Positions 27,034 through 35,069 of a DNA stretch of 64,000 bases are shown piece after piece. This DNA comes from Flavobacteriaceae bacterium (lineage in GTDB: Bacteria; Bacteroidota; Bacteroidia; Flavobacteriales; Flavobacteriaceae). Position 1 is the first letter of the stretch. Each line of letters begins with the position of its first letter. A model generated the notes under the pieces. It was not told the DNA's origin and ran no database searches. It saw only the letters and a program-made list of their open reading frames with translations. A program made the position numbers and the translations under genes. The DNA lies in the NCBI GenBank assembly GCA_947457615.1, contig CANGWK010000012.1, positions 1 through 64,000 of the forward strand. The letters are read 5' to 3'.

Positions 27034-28695
27034 TTATTTTTTTACTATTTTGAAGTGATTTGATTTTTCTCCATAATTCACATCCATTAAATAAAATCCG
27101 GATTTATTAGAACTCATGTCTATTGAGCAGTTGCTAAACAAAGAATATTGATTTTCATAAATTAGTTTTCCTAAAATATCATACAACCGAATTTCTATAT
27201 CATTTAAGTTTTCGCTGGAAATAACTTCAAAAATCCCACTATTAGGATTTGGAATTATTTTTATTAAACTTCCGTTATTATTATTATCTATGTTAGATAA
27301 AGGCGAATTTATTGTCCCTCCTGAAGCTTGATATAAAGGAGCAAAAGCTTGAAAATATTGATTAGCAATATTTGCGTCGTGAACAATTAACGTGTTTTCA
27401 TCGTTTTTGGTTTCCGCTGCAGTACTCCAATTATGAGAACCTGTTAGCACCAGTGGATCTGAATTGCTGTTAAAGTTATCTACTACCATAAATTTATGGT
27501 GCATAATTCCGGAAGCCGTATCCACTAAGGCATGGTTGGGTAGTAATCCTGTTTGTAAAGTTGTAATTTGATTTCCTAAAGGATTACTGCTGTCCAATAA
27601 AACATTAATATTAGTAAATCCACTATTATATTTATTTAGTAGTGCGCTGCTAATGTCGGTTCTAGTAAAATTCATTACGGCGATTTCAACATCCGAATTA
27701 GCTGAGTTAATTGCACTTATAATTTTGGAAGTAGTACCATCCGAAGGACTAAAATAACTCTCTACTATTTTACCTCCTATAATAAAATTATGCGGCGTAT
27801 TATTGGTTTTGTATTGTCCAAATTTTGAAATAGTAGTATTTGGCGTAGCAGAAGAACTCCCCCACATTTCTTCAAATTCTAGGGTATAAGCTCCTGCAAG
27901 GGTTTGGTCTTGAATAACGATAACATTATTTCTATCTGGACCATCAATTTGCGCAGTTGTCCAATTAGTAGATCCAGTCCAAACATAAGAGAGAAACGGA
28001 TTATTACAAATTGCATCAATAATCACAAATTTATTATGCATAATTCCATAACTAGAAGTAGTTGGACTTGCTACTATTGGAATAGCACTATTTAATAATG
28101 GTATCATTGCACTACTGGTACTTCCGTCATAGATTATTCTCACTTGAACCCCTCTTGCAAATGCTGCATTAATAGCTCCAGCAATACCTGTTGTTGCAGA
28201 TGGCGAATAGGAATTGTAAATAGCAATATCTAGTGTTGCGATACAATTATTGATGTAAGAAATCAACATGTCGTCCAGCGTATTCGAAAGATTTACTGCG
28301 TTTTGTGTTTGACTGAAAGTAGTGTCAACAGTATGATTAAAATAAACGGTTATCAATCCGCTGGAAGCAGATTTAGAAGCAATGGTTATTGAAGATGGAA
28401 CCATTTCTTTTTGATTACTTAATGTATAATCTATTCTAAAAAACTGAGAAGGTTTTACAGAATTTATTACAAATAGATTTGGGTTGTTAGTTTTCTCTAA
28501 AGGCACTTCAACATTAGAAAAAACATCGGTTACTTTAATGGAACTTGGCGCTTTACTTTTGTCAAAATTGAGCTCTAATTTTGTAGGAAAATAATGTACT
28601 ATAAAATCTTTTTCAGCACTAGTTTCCTGAGCAAATGCTGGAAAAATAGTAAATAGAAAAAAGATTAAGATAGATAAGGGGAAATATCTAATCAT
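27034..28695 (-). CDS. Phospholipase D-like protein exported by T9SS
   Basis: The 553-residue protein has a signal peptide (MIRYFPLSILIFFLFTIFPAFA), two PLD domains each with an HxKxxxxD motif (MHNKFVIID and MHHKFMVVD) and nearby GSTNW/GSHNW, and a C-terminal T9SS type A sorting domain (IIPNPNSGIF, LYDILGKL, FKIVKK). The two HKD half-sites form one active site that cleaves phosphodiesters in lipids or nucleic acids. Export to the cell surface or medium is inferred. The upstream TTG at 28707 was rejected in favour of the ATG. Confidence 0.9.
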   Translation of the reverse strand: MIRYFPLSILIFFLFTIFPAFAQETSAEKDFIVHYFPTKLELNFDKSKAPSSIKVTDVFSNVEVPLEKTNNPNLFVINSVKPSQFFRIDYTLSNQKEMVPSSITIASKSASSGLITVYFNHTVDTTFSQTQNAVNLSNTLDDMLISYINNCIATLDIAIYNSYSPSATTGIAGAINAAFARGVQVRIIYDGSTSSAMIPLLNSAIPIVASPTTSSYGIMHNKFVIIDAICNNPFLSYVWTGSTNWTTAQIDGPDRNNVIVIQDQTLAGAYTLEFEEMWGSSSATPNTTISKFGQYKTNNTPHNFIIGGKIVESYFSPSDGTTSKIISAINSANSDVEIAVMNFTRTDISSALLNKYNSGFTNINVLLDSSNPLGNQITTLQTGLLPNHALVDTASGIMHHKFMVVDNFNSNSDPLVLTGSHNWSTAAETKNDENTLIVHDANIANQYFQAFAPLYQASGGTINSPLSNIDNNNNGSLIKIIPNPNSGIFEVISSENLNDIEIRLYDILGKLIYENQYSLFSNCSIDMSSNKSGFYLMDVNYGEKSNHFKIVKK

Positions 28696-28766
28696 TTTTT
28701 TTCTCAAAAATAAAGAATTATAAGTATATTCTTATGAAAAGAAGAATAATTAGGATAATTTTATAA

Positions 28767-29894
28767 TTAATTAAAAAAGCGTCTTTGTTTCCAAGTGAAA
28801 CTACCAAACAAAGAGTAAAGACCAACAATAGAAGAAAAAATAGGATAAACCAAACTGCTCGCAAGTGGTAGTAAAAACCGTCTTTTGTTTAAATAAGCAT
28901 TAGATTTATAAAGTAAAAAATAATCTACAACATATTTAATTAGAAAAATACTACTCCAATACCAAATTCTAATTTTACCCAGAACCAAGAACCCAAAACC
29001 TATAATCAAAGAAAAATTCATTAACAGAACAACTACGGCAAGTGATTTAGCATAGGTATTTTTATAACTTGTAGTTTTGCTTGCCCAACGAACGCGTTGC
29101 ATAAAAAGCTGAAACAAATCGTTTTCTGGTTTTGTTTTTACAATAAACTCTTTACTTTTTAAATAGTGAACTTTATCTAGATTGGAGGCAACTGCTTTTT
29201 GCAAAAGCAATACATCATCTCCACTGGCAGTAGAATTAATTCCGGCAAAACCCCCAAGTTCAAGGAAGAATTTTTTAGTGTAAGCAAAATTTGCTCCGTT
29301 GCACATAAATGGGTTTCCATTTCCAAAACTTCCAATAGTGGTGCCTTGTAAGCTCATTAAATCTAACTGTTGAAAATGATGAAACCAGTTGTTTTTGGTT
29401 TTATAAACAACTGCTCCAACCACCATTTCTGGATTTTTTTGTTGTATGAAATTATCTAAAGTTAACAGCCAGTTTTCACTAACAACACAATCGGCATCCG
29501 TAGTAACCATCCATTCGTGTTTTAAAATAGGAACAGCTCTAGAAATAGCATCTTTTTTAGGTGAATTAGAAAGTCTTAAATTTTCTAATAAAGTAGATTC
29601 AATAAGTCCATTAGCCATTCTCCATTGTATGCAAATTTTCTCGGAGGTGTCCGTAGAAAAATCATCTATTAAAATAATTTCAAACAACTCTTTAGGATAA
29701 TTAAGATTTGAAATCGAATTTAAAAGTTTCGGTAAATTTTTAGCTTCATTTCTAAAAGGAACAATAATTGAAAAAGCCGTTTTAGGTTTTAATTCTGTTT
29801 TTTCAAATGTTTTCACTTTGTTAAATCCATAAATTAATTGGGCTATAAAAACCACATAAATTAACAAAATCAAGAGTAAAACAACTTCAATCAT
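28767..29894 (-). CDS. Membrane glycosyltransferase family 2 protein
   Basis: The 375-residue protein has an N-terminal membrane segment (2-22), a GT2 domain (IIVPFRNEAKNLP, IDDFSTD, TTDADCVVS, QRVRWASKT as the Q/RxxRW motif) and two or three C-terminal membrane helices. This is the layout of processive or lipid-linked sugar transferases. The acceptor is unknown. The UPF0104-type membrane protein gene lies 28 bp upstream on the same strand, so both may act on one lipid-linked glycan. Confidence 0.9.
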   Translation of the reverse strand: MIEVVLLLILLIYVVFIAQLIYGFNKVKTFEKTELKPKTAFSIIVPFRNEAKNLPKLLNSISNLNYPKELFEIILIDDFSTDTSEKICIQWRMANGLIESTLLENLRLSNSPKKDAISRAVPILKHEWMVTTDADCVVSENWLLTLDNFIQQKNPEMVVGAVVYKTKNNWFHHFQQLDLMSLQGTTIGSFGNGNPFMCNGANFAYTKKFFLELGGFAGINSTASGDDVLLLQKAVASNLDKVHYLKSKEFIVKTKPENDLFQLFMQRVRWASKTTSYKNTYAKSLAVVVLLMNFSLIIGFGFLVLGKIRIWYWSSIFLIKYVVDYFLLYKSNAYLNKRRFLLPLASSLVYPIFSSIVGLYSLFGSFTWKQRRFFN

Positions 29895-29922
29895 AATCTA
29901 TAAATTATATTATTATTCAAAT

Positions 29923-30897
29923 TTAAGGCAAACTATCTGAAATTAATGGCTTAGATATTTTAAATCTCAGAACGTAATAACTACCAATAATAACAGGCAA
30001 TGCCACATTTAAAAACCACATTAAAGCGGTAACAAAAATAATTATCCATTCATTAACTCCAAGTAATCCGAAGAAATAAACAGCCAAACTTCCTTTTAAA
30101 GCGAAATCTAAAAATTGAAAACTCGGTATAATTGAGGCAAGAAAATAAACCGTTGTTATGGTAGCCATTAAAGTTGTGTAAGGTAAATTAACATCAAATG
30201 CTAAAAATAAAAAATAGTATTGGTGTGAAAAAACGATATAACGGCAAAAGCCTAAAATCAAGTTTTTGGTATGGATTTTTCTAGGTATTTCATTTATTCG
30301 TGCCAATAAACTTTCTACAGAATACTCTTTTATTTTAATTTTTTTTGTTAAAAATGAAATCAATACAAAGACAATTGTAATAAGAATGATCCCCAAACTC
30401 CAAAGCCAATATCCTAGGATTAACATACCTATAATTCCAAAAAAACCAGTGGCAACTATTTGAATTCCGTTGCAAAGTAAATTCAAAAAAATAATTTTTT
30501 TAGTTTCTTTTTTTTCAAAATATAAAGCCTTTCCTGCATATTCTCCTACGCCAACAGGAGTAAAAACTCCCAATGTTAATGCAGCTAGAACTTGTTTCGT
30601 AGCTTCTTTTACTGAAATTGACTTTACAACTTGTGCTAGATTTTGCCATTTCAAAATTTCTAAAAAACGATTGAAAAAACTAAAAAATAATATAAATGAA
30701 ATTCCAGCAACAGATTGGTTTTTTTTATACAAAACCAAAAACTTTTTCCAGTCTAATTGGTCATTATTTGCCAATTGATTGTAAATAAAATAAAATGCTG
30801 TAATAACAATCAAAAGTTTGATTATAAAAACGCTTAATTGTTTAGATTTGTGAGGAATTGAAATCATTGCTGCAAAGAAACAGAAAACTTTGTACAT
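29923..30897 (-). CDS. Lysylphosphatidylglycerol synthase TM-region (UPF0104) family protein
   Basis: A 324-residue integral membrane protein with about eight hydrophobic helices and the family core (LNRFLEILKWQNLA-like FNRFLEILKWQNL; TPVGVGEYAGKALYF). Relatives act as flippases or lipid-modifying membrane proteins; the substrate is unknown. The start could also be Met11. It begins only 24 bp from the divergent ruvC start, so promoters must lie inside or very close to the coding regions. Confidence 0.83.
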   Translation of the reverse strand: MYKVFCFFAAMISIPHKSKQLSVFIIKLLIVITAFYFIYNQLANNDQLDWKKFLVLYKKNQSVAGISFILFFSFFNRFLEILKWQNLAQVVKSISVKEATKQVLAALTLGVFTPVGVGEYAGKALYFEKKETKKIIFLNLLCNGIQIVATGFFGIIGMLILGYWLWSLGIILITIVFVLISFLTKKIKIKEYSVESLLARINEIPRKIHTKNLILGFCRYIVFSHQYYFLFLAFDVNLPYTTLMATITTVYFLASIIPSFQFLDFALKGSLAVYFFGLLGVNEWIIIFVTALMWFLNVALPVIIGSYYVLRFKISKPLISDSLP

Positions 30898-30921
30898 GAA
30901 CCTTAACTTGAAACTAAATAA

Positions 30922-31476
30922 TTGGCAAACGAAAGAATCATATTAGGAATCGACCCTGGAACTACCATAATGGGATTCGGATTGATAAAAGTCCTTAACA
31001 AGAAAATGGAATTTATTCAGTTAAACGAATTAATTTTGAGTAAATACGACAACCATTATCAAAAACTTAAAGTCATTTTTGAACGAACTATTGAGCTAAT
31101 TGACACCCACAATCCTGATGAAATAGCTATTGAAGCACCATTTTTTGGTAAAAATGTGCAATCAATGTTAAAATTAGGCAGAGCCCAAGGTGTTGCAATG
31201 GCCGCAGGACTTTCAAGAGATATTCCTATAACCGAATACGAGCCTAAAAAAATAAAAATGGCCATCACCGGAAACGGAAATGCCACCAAAGAGCAAGTTG
31301 CTAAAATGCTCCAACAACTATTAGGATTGAAGGAATTACCGAAAAATTTGGATTCCACTGATGGTTTGGCGGCTGCAGTGTGTCATTTTTTTAATTCTGG
31401 GAAAGTTACTGGCGAGAAAAGTTATTCCGGTTGGGATGCTTTTGTTAAAGATAATGAGAAAAGAGTAAAAAAATAG
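30922..31476 (+). CDS. ruvC: Crossover junction endodeoxyribonuclease RuvC
   Basis: Resolves Holliday junctions made in homologous recombination. The 184-residue protein shows the acidic catalytic set: Asp11 in GIDPGTT, Glu in AIEAPFFGKN, and the DSTDGLAAAVCH region near 145. The start is a TTG: an in-frame TAA at 30919-30921 lies directly before it, and the next Met would remove the catalytic Asp. hemW follows 35 bp later on the same strand. Confidence 0.96.
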   Translation: MANERIILGIDPGTTIMGFGLIKVLNKKMEFIQLNELILSKYDNHYQKLKVIFERTIELIDTHNPDEIAIEAPFFGKNVQSMLKLGRAQGVAMAAGLSRDIPITEYEPKKIKMAITGNGNATKEQVAKMLQQLLGLKELPKNLDSTDGLAAAVCHFFNSGKVTGEKSYSGWDAFVKDNEKRVKK

Positions 31477-31511
31477 TGCTCAGTATACACTAAGAAATTG
31501 ATCACCAAAAA

Positions 31512-32645
31512 ATGAGCGGCATATACATTCATATTCCTTTTTGTAAACAAGCATGTCACTATTGCGACTTTCATTTTTCTACTTCTATTAAGAAGAAAGA
31601 AGAAATGGTTTTGGCTTTGGCTAAAGAAACCGAAATGCGAAAAAGTGAGTTCAATGATGAGGTTGTAGAAACTATTTATTTTGGAGGCGGAACGCCTTCA
31701 ATTTTAACCATTGAAAATTTAAGATTTTTGATAGAGGTAGTTTATTCGAATTATAAAGTTGTAGAGAATCCAGAAATAACTCTTGAGGCCAATCCCGATA
31801 ATTTGTCTAGCGACTATTTGATTGAACTTTCAAAAATTGGAATTAATCGATTAAGTATTGGAATTCAGTCTTTTTTTGAAGACGATTTGCAGCTGATGAA
31901 TCGTGCCCACAATTCAGCAGAAGCTAAGGAATGCTTACTAGAGGCGACTAAATATTTTGATAATATTTCGGTAGATTTGATTTATGGAATTCCTGGAATG
32001 AGCAATGAAAAATGGCTACAAAATATAGAAATGGCTTTGTCTTTCAATGTGCCACATATATCTAGCTATGCATTAACGGTGGAGCCAAAAACCGCTTTAT
32101 ATTCATTTATCCAAAAAGGAATTATTCCCCAACCGGAGGATGAGGTAGCACAAGAGCATTTTCAAATTTTAGTAGATAAATTAACTGAGAATGATTTCAT
32201 CCATTATGAATTATCTAATTTCGGAAAAGAAAATTATTTCTCTAAAAATAATTCGAGTTATTGGTTAGGCAAAAAATACATCGGAATTGGGCCTTCTGCA
32301 CATAGTTATAATGGAGAAAAAAGAGGGTGGAATGTATCTAATAATTCTTTGTATATAAAATCTATTTTGCAAAATAAAGTACCAGTTGAAACAGAAACTC
32401 TGACCAAAACCGATAGATATAATGAATATATCATGACGGGTCTACGAACCATTTGGGGAGTTTCTTTAGATAGAATTGCAACAGACTTTGGTGACACTTA
32501 TCTAAATTACTTAAACCAACAAGCAGCTAAATACATAGAGGATGAGTTGCTATTTGTGTATGAAAATATTTTAAGAACTACTAAAAAAGGAAAGTTTTTA
32601 AGCGATGGAATTGCTAGTGATTTGTTTTTATTAAATTTGGAGTAA
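31512..32645 (+). CDS. hemW: Radical SAM haem chaperone HemW
   Basis: The 377-residue protein begins with the HemW-type iron-sulphur motif IPFCKQACHYCDF (Cys11, Cys15, Cys18) and continues with YFGGGTPS, EANPDN and RLSIGIQSF. This set distinguishes HemW from true coproporphyrinogen dehydrogenase. It binds haem and delivers it to respiratory enzymes. The gene follows ruvC on the same strand. Confidence 0.93.
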   Translation: MSGIYIHIPFCKQACHYCDFHFSTSIKKKEEMVLALAKETEMRKSEFNDEVVETIYFGGGTPSILTIENLRFLIEVVYSNYKVVENPEITLEANPDNLSSDYLIELSKIGINRLSIGIQSFFEDDLQLMNRAHNSAEAKECLLEATKYFDNISVDLIYGIPGMSNEKWLQNIEMALSFNVPHISSYALTVEPKTALYSFIQKGIIPQPEDEVAQEHFQILVDKLTENDFIHYELSNFGKENYFSKNNSSYWLGKKYIGIGPSAHSYNGEKRGWNVSNNSLYIKSILQNKVPVETETLTKTDRYNEYIMTGLRTIWGVSLDRIATDFGDTYLNYLNQQAAKYIEDELLFVYENILRTTKKGKFLSDGIASDLFLLNLE

Positions 32646-32708
32646 ATTGACACGGATAAAAATTTAATAGAATCCGCGTTAGAATATCTGTAAAATCCGC
32701 GTTCAATT
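32646..32708. repeat. Intergenic motif with repeated AATCCGCGTT
   Basis: The gap before the cyclase gene starts TTGACACGGATAAAAATT and contains AATCCGCGTT twice, about 24 bp apart. It resembles degenerate CACGGAT/ATCCGCG intergenic repeats remembered from Bacteroidota. Confidence 0.4.
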
Positions 32709-33461
32709 ATGATTGCAAGAATAAATAACCAATTCGAAATAGATTTATCAAAACCAATTGATATTTCTATTCCATTATCCAACACCGATTCAAATCCTTT
32801 AGCTTGGTATATTGAAAAACCAGAATTTGAGCCTGTAGTTTTTGGTGATTGGATAGGAAAAGTATCTGAAGGAAGTTCGACAAATTTCAATACTATTTTT
32901 TTTAATCCCCACGGACACGGAACTCACACGGAGTGTTTAGGTCATATTACTAGAGAATTTTACAGCATTAATCAATGTTTGAAACAGTTTTTCTTTACAG
33001 CTGAATTAATTTCGGTGGCGCCTGAAAGAATTCTTGAAGATTTAATAATCACTAAATTTCAAATTGAGAATGCTTTAAACGGGAAAACTCCTGAAGCCAT
33101 AATCATAAGAACTTTACCTAATTTAGAAAGCAAAAAAAACCGAAATTATTCTAAAACCAATCCCCCTTATTTGGCTGAAGATGCCGCTATTTTTATTAGG
33201 GAAAAAGGAATTCAACATTTACTAATTGATTTGCCAAGCGTGGATAGAGAAGAGGATGAAGGAAAACTATTAGCTCATAAAGCCTTTTGGAATGTTAAAA
33301 ATGTTGAAGTTTTAAATAGCGATGCGCGATTGAATTGCACCATTACTGAAATGATTTATGTTGAAGAAACAGTCTCTGATGGAAGCTATATCTTAAATCT
33401 TCAAATTGCTTCTTTTGAAAATGATGCATCCCCATCTAAACCTATTTTATTTAAAATATGA
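32709..33461 (+). CDS. Cyclase family protein (kynurenine formamidase-like)
   Basis: The 250-residue protein has the cyclase/formamidase metal motif HGHGTHTECLGH near residue 75 and a DLPSVDREEDEG segment. The family hydrolyses formyl-kynurenine or similar amides using Zn or Mn; the natural substrate here is unknown. It overlaps the following GNAT gene by 4 bp. Confidence 0.85.
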   Translation: MIARINNQFEIDLSKPIDISIPLSNTDSNPLAWYIEKPEFEPVVFGDWIGKVSEGSSTNFNTIFFNPHGHGTHTECLGHITREFYSINQCLKQFFFTAELISVAPERILEDLIITKFQIENALNGKTPEAIIIRTLPNLESKKNRNYSKTNPPYLAEDAAIFIREKGIQHLLIDLPSVDREEDEGKLLAHKAFWNVKNVEVLNSDARLNCTITEMIYVEETVSDGSYILNLQIASFENDASPSKPILFKI

Positions 33462-33859
33462 TAACTGTTTCTACCGATAAATCGAAACTAGACATTTCGT
33501 TTCTTCATATTTTTTTGAAAGATGTTTATTGGATTGCGGGTAGAACTTTGGAGGAAGTACAAACAACTGTTGACTCCTCTTTTTGTTTCGGAATTTATTT
33601 GAAAGAAAAGCAAATTGGCTTTTGCAGAGTAATTACTGATTATGTAGTTTTTGCTTATGTAATGGATGTTTTTATTGATGAAAAGTATCGCGGAAAAGGC
33701 TATTCGACCATATTAATCAATGCTATGGTGACCGAACCGCAATTGCAACAAGTAAAAATTTGGCGATTAGCAACTTCTGATGCTCATTTTTTATATGAAA
33801 AATTTGGTTTTAAAGGACTAACACATCCTGAAAAAATGATGGAGAGAATAATTAAGTAA
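33458..33859 (+). CDS. GNAT family N-acetyltransferase
   Basis: A 133-residue GNAT protein with DVFIDEKYRGKGYSTILI (acetyl-CoA loop RGKGYS) and a C-terminal HFLYEKFGFKGL. The substrate is unknown. It overlaps the cyclase gene by 4 bp and is followed 9 bp later by the MmcQ/YjbR gene, so the three form an operon. Confidence 0.88.
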   Translation: MITVSTDKSKLDISFLHIFLKDVYWIAGRTLEEVQTTVDSSFCFGIYLKEKQIGFCRVITDYVVFAYVMDVFIDEKYRGKGYSTILINAMVTEPQLQQVKIWRLATSDAHFLYEKFGFKGLTHPEKMMERIIK

Positions 33860-33868
33860 TAAGAAAAA

Positions 33869-34240
33869 ATGAACATTCAACAATTTTACGAATTTTGCCT
33901 TTCAAAAAAAGGAGTTACCGAGCACTTTCCGTTTGATGAAGAAACTTTAGTTTTTAAAGTTGGCGGAAAAATGTTTTGTCTTACATCTTTAAATCAGTGG
34001 GAAAAAGGTACTCCTTCGTTAAATTTAAAGTGTGATCCAGAACAAGCTGAAGAACTTAGAGCCGAATATGAGGCTATAATTCCGGGATGGCACATGAGTA
34101 AAATTCATTGGAATACGGTTGCTTTTAATGGCGATGTTTCGGATAAAATGATGCGAAAACTTATTAATCATTCTTATGAATTGGTTTTTAAGAGTCTGAC
34201 AAAAAAAATCCAAAAGGAAATTATCGAATTAGAAAATTAG
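33869..34240 (+). CDS. MmcQ/YjbR family protein
   Basis: A 123-residue protein matching the MmcQ/YjbR fold: GVTEHFPFDEETLVFKVGGKMF, NLKCDPEQAEELR, GWHMSKIHWNTV, and LINHSYELV near the end. Often described as DNA-binding, but function is poorly known. Last gene of the operon. Confidence 0.88.
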   Translation: MNIQQFYEFCLSKKGVTEHFPFDEETLVFKVGGKMFCLTSLNQWEKGTPSLNLKCDPEQAEELRAEYEAIIPGWHMSKIHWNTVAFNGDVSDKMMRKLINHSYELVFKSLTKKIQKEIIELEN

Positions 34241-34385
34241 GTAAGTTACCTCTCTTTATCTTAAAAAAGTTAGAAATAATTCCTATTTCATCTATAGCAA
34301 ATGTTTTTTTAACGATTATTTGATTGACAATAAAATAGAATTAAAATAATGTGTAATATTTGATCAATTAATTTATTACAAATCA

Positions 34386-34793
34386 ATGGTTAAATTATTA
34401 AATATTCTTTTTGTTGAAGACGATTCTATTGAGGTAATGATGTTTAATAGGGTTATTCAAAAAATTGGCATAAATCACAAATTAATAGAAGCTAATAATG
34501 GAGAAATTGCTTTAGAAATTTTAAATAAAAAAGAAATTATTCCGGACATCATTCTTTTAGATTTAAATATGCCAAAATTAAATGGCATCGAGTTTCTAAA
34601 AATTATTAAAAATAATGAAGAATTAAAACATGTCCCAATTATAATTTTCACTACTTCAAATAATCATAGAGATATTTCAAATTGTTACAAAATAGGTATT
34701 GCAGGTTACATTATCAAGCCATTAAAGTATGATGATTATTTAGTTTTGGTTCAAAAAACTTTAGAATATTGGTCTTGTAATGAATTAATGTAA
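34386..34793 (+). CDS. Single-domain response regulator (Rcp1-like)
   Basis: A 135-residue receiver domain and nothing else. It has the acidic pair EDD (11-13), phospho-acceptor Asp59 in LLDLNMP, the switch FTTS and the conserved Lys in IIKPL. Such lone receivers pass phosphate or act through protein contacts. It lies 276 bp upstream of the PAS kinase operon and may be its partner. The gap to the next gene holds a perfect palindrome. Confidence 0.92.
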   Translation: MVKLLNILFVEDDSIEVMMFNRVIQKIGINHKLIEANNGEIALEILNKKEIIPDIILLDLNMPKLNGIEFLKIIKNNEELKHVPIIIFTTSNNHRDISNCYKIGIAGYIIKPLKYDDYLVLVQKTLEYWSCNELM

Positions 34794-34943
34794 TTATAAA
34801 AAGTAATTTAAAACTTCTAATTCTAGATTTATTTCAGAAGAAACCATTACAATTTTCAGGAATTATAAAATAAATCTATAAACCTATTTTTTGTAGGCAA
34901 AAAACATATTTAATTGCTTTAATTAGCACTACTTCGTCTTAAA

Positions 34944-34964
34944 ATTTAGATAATTTATCTAAAT
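34944..34964. promoter_or_regulatory. 21-bp perfect palindrome upstream of the signalling operon
   Basis: Half-site ATTTAGATAA, a single central T, then the exact inverse TTATCTAAAT. It lies about 105 bp upstream of the PAS kinase start. Length and symmetry fit an operator for a dimeric regulator; a weak terminator is less likely because no strong T-run follows. Confidence 0.5.
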
Positions 34965-35069
34965 AATGGGGCGAAATAAAACAATAGTAATCCTGAACAT
35001 AATTAATAAGGAATTAATGAAGCTAGCATATAAAGTACAAGCGCAAAAAAAACTATAAATAGAGTTTTC

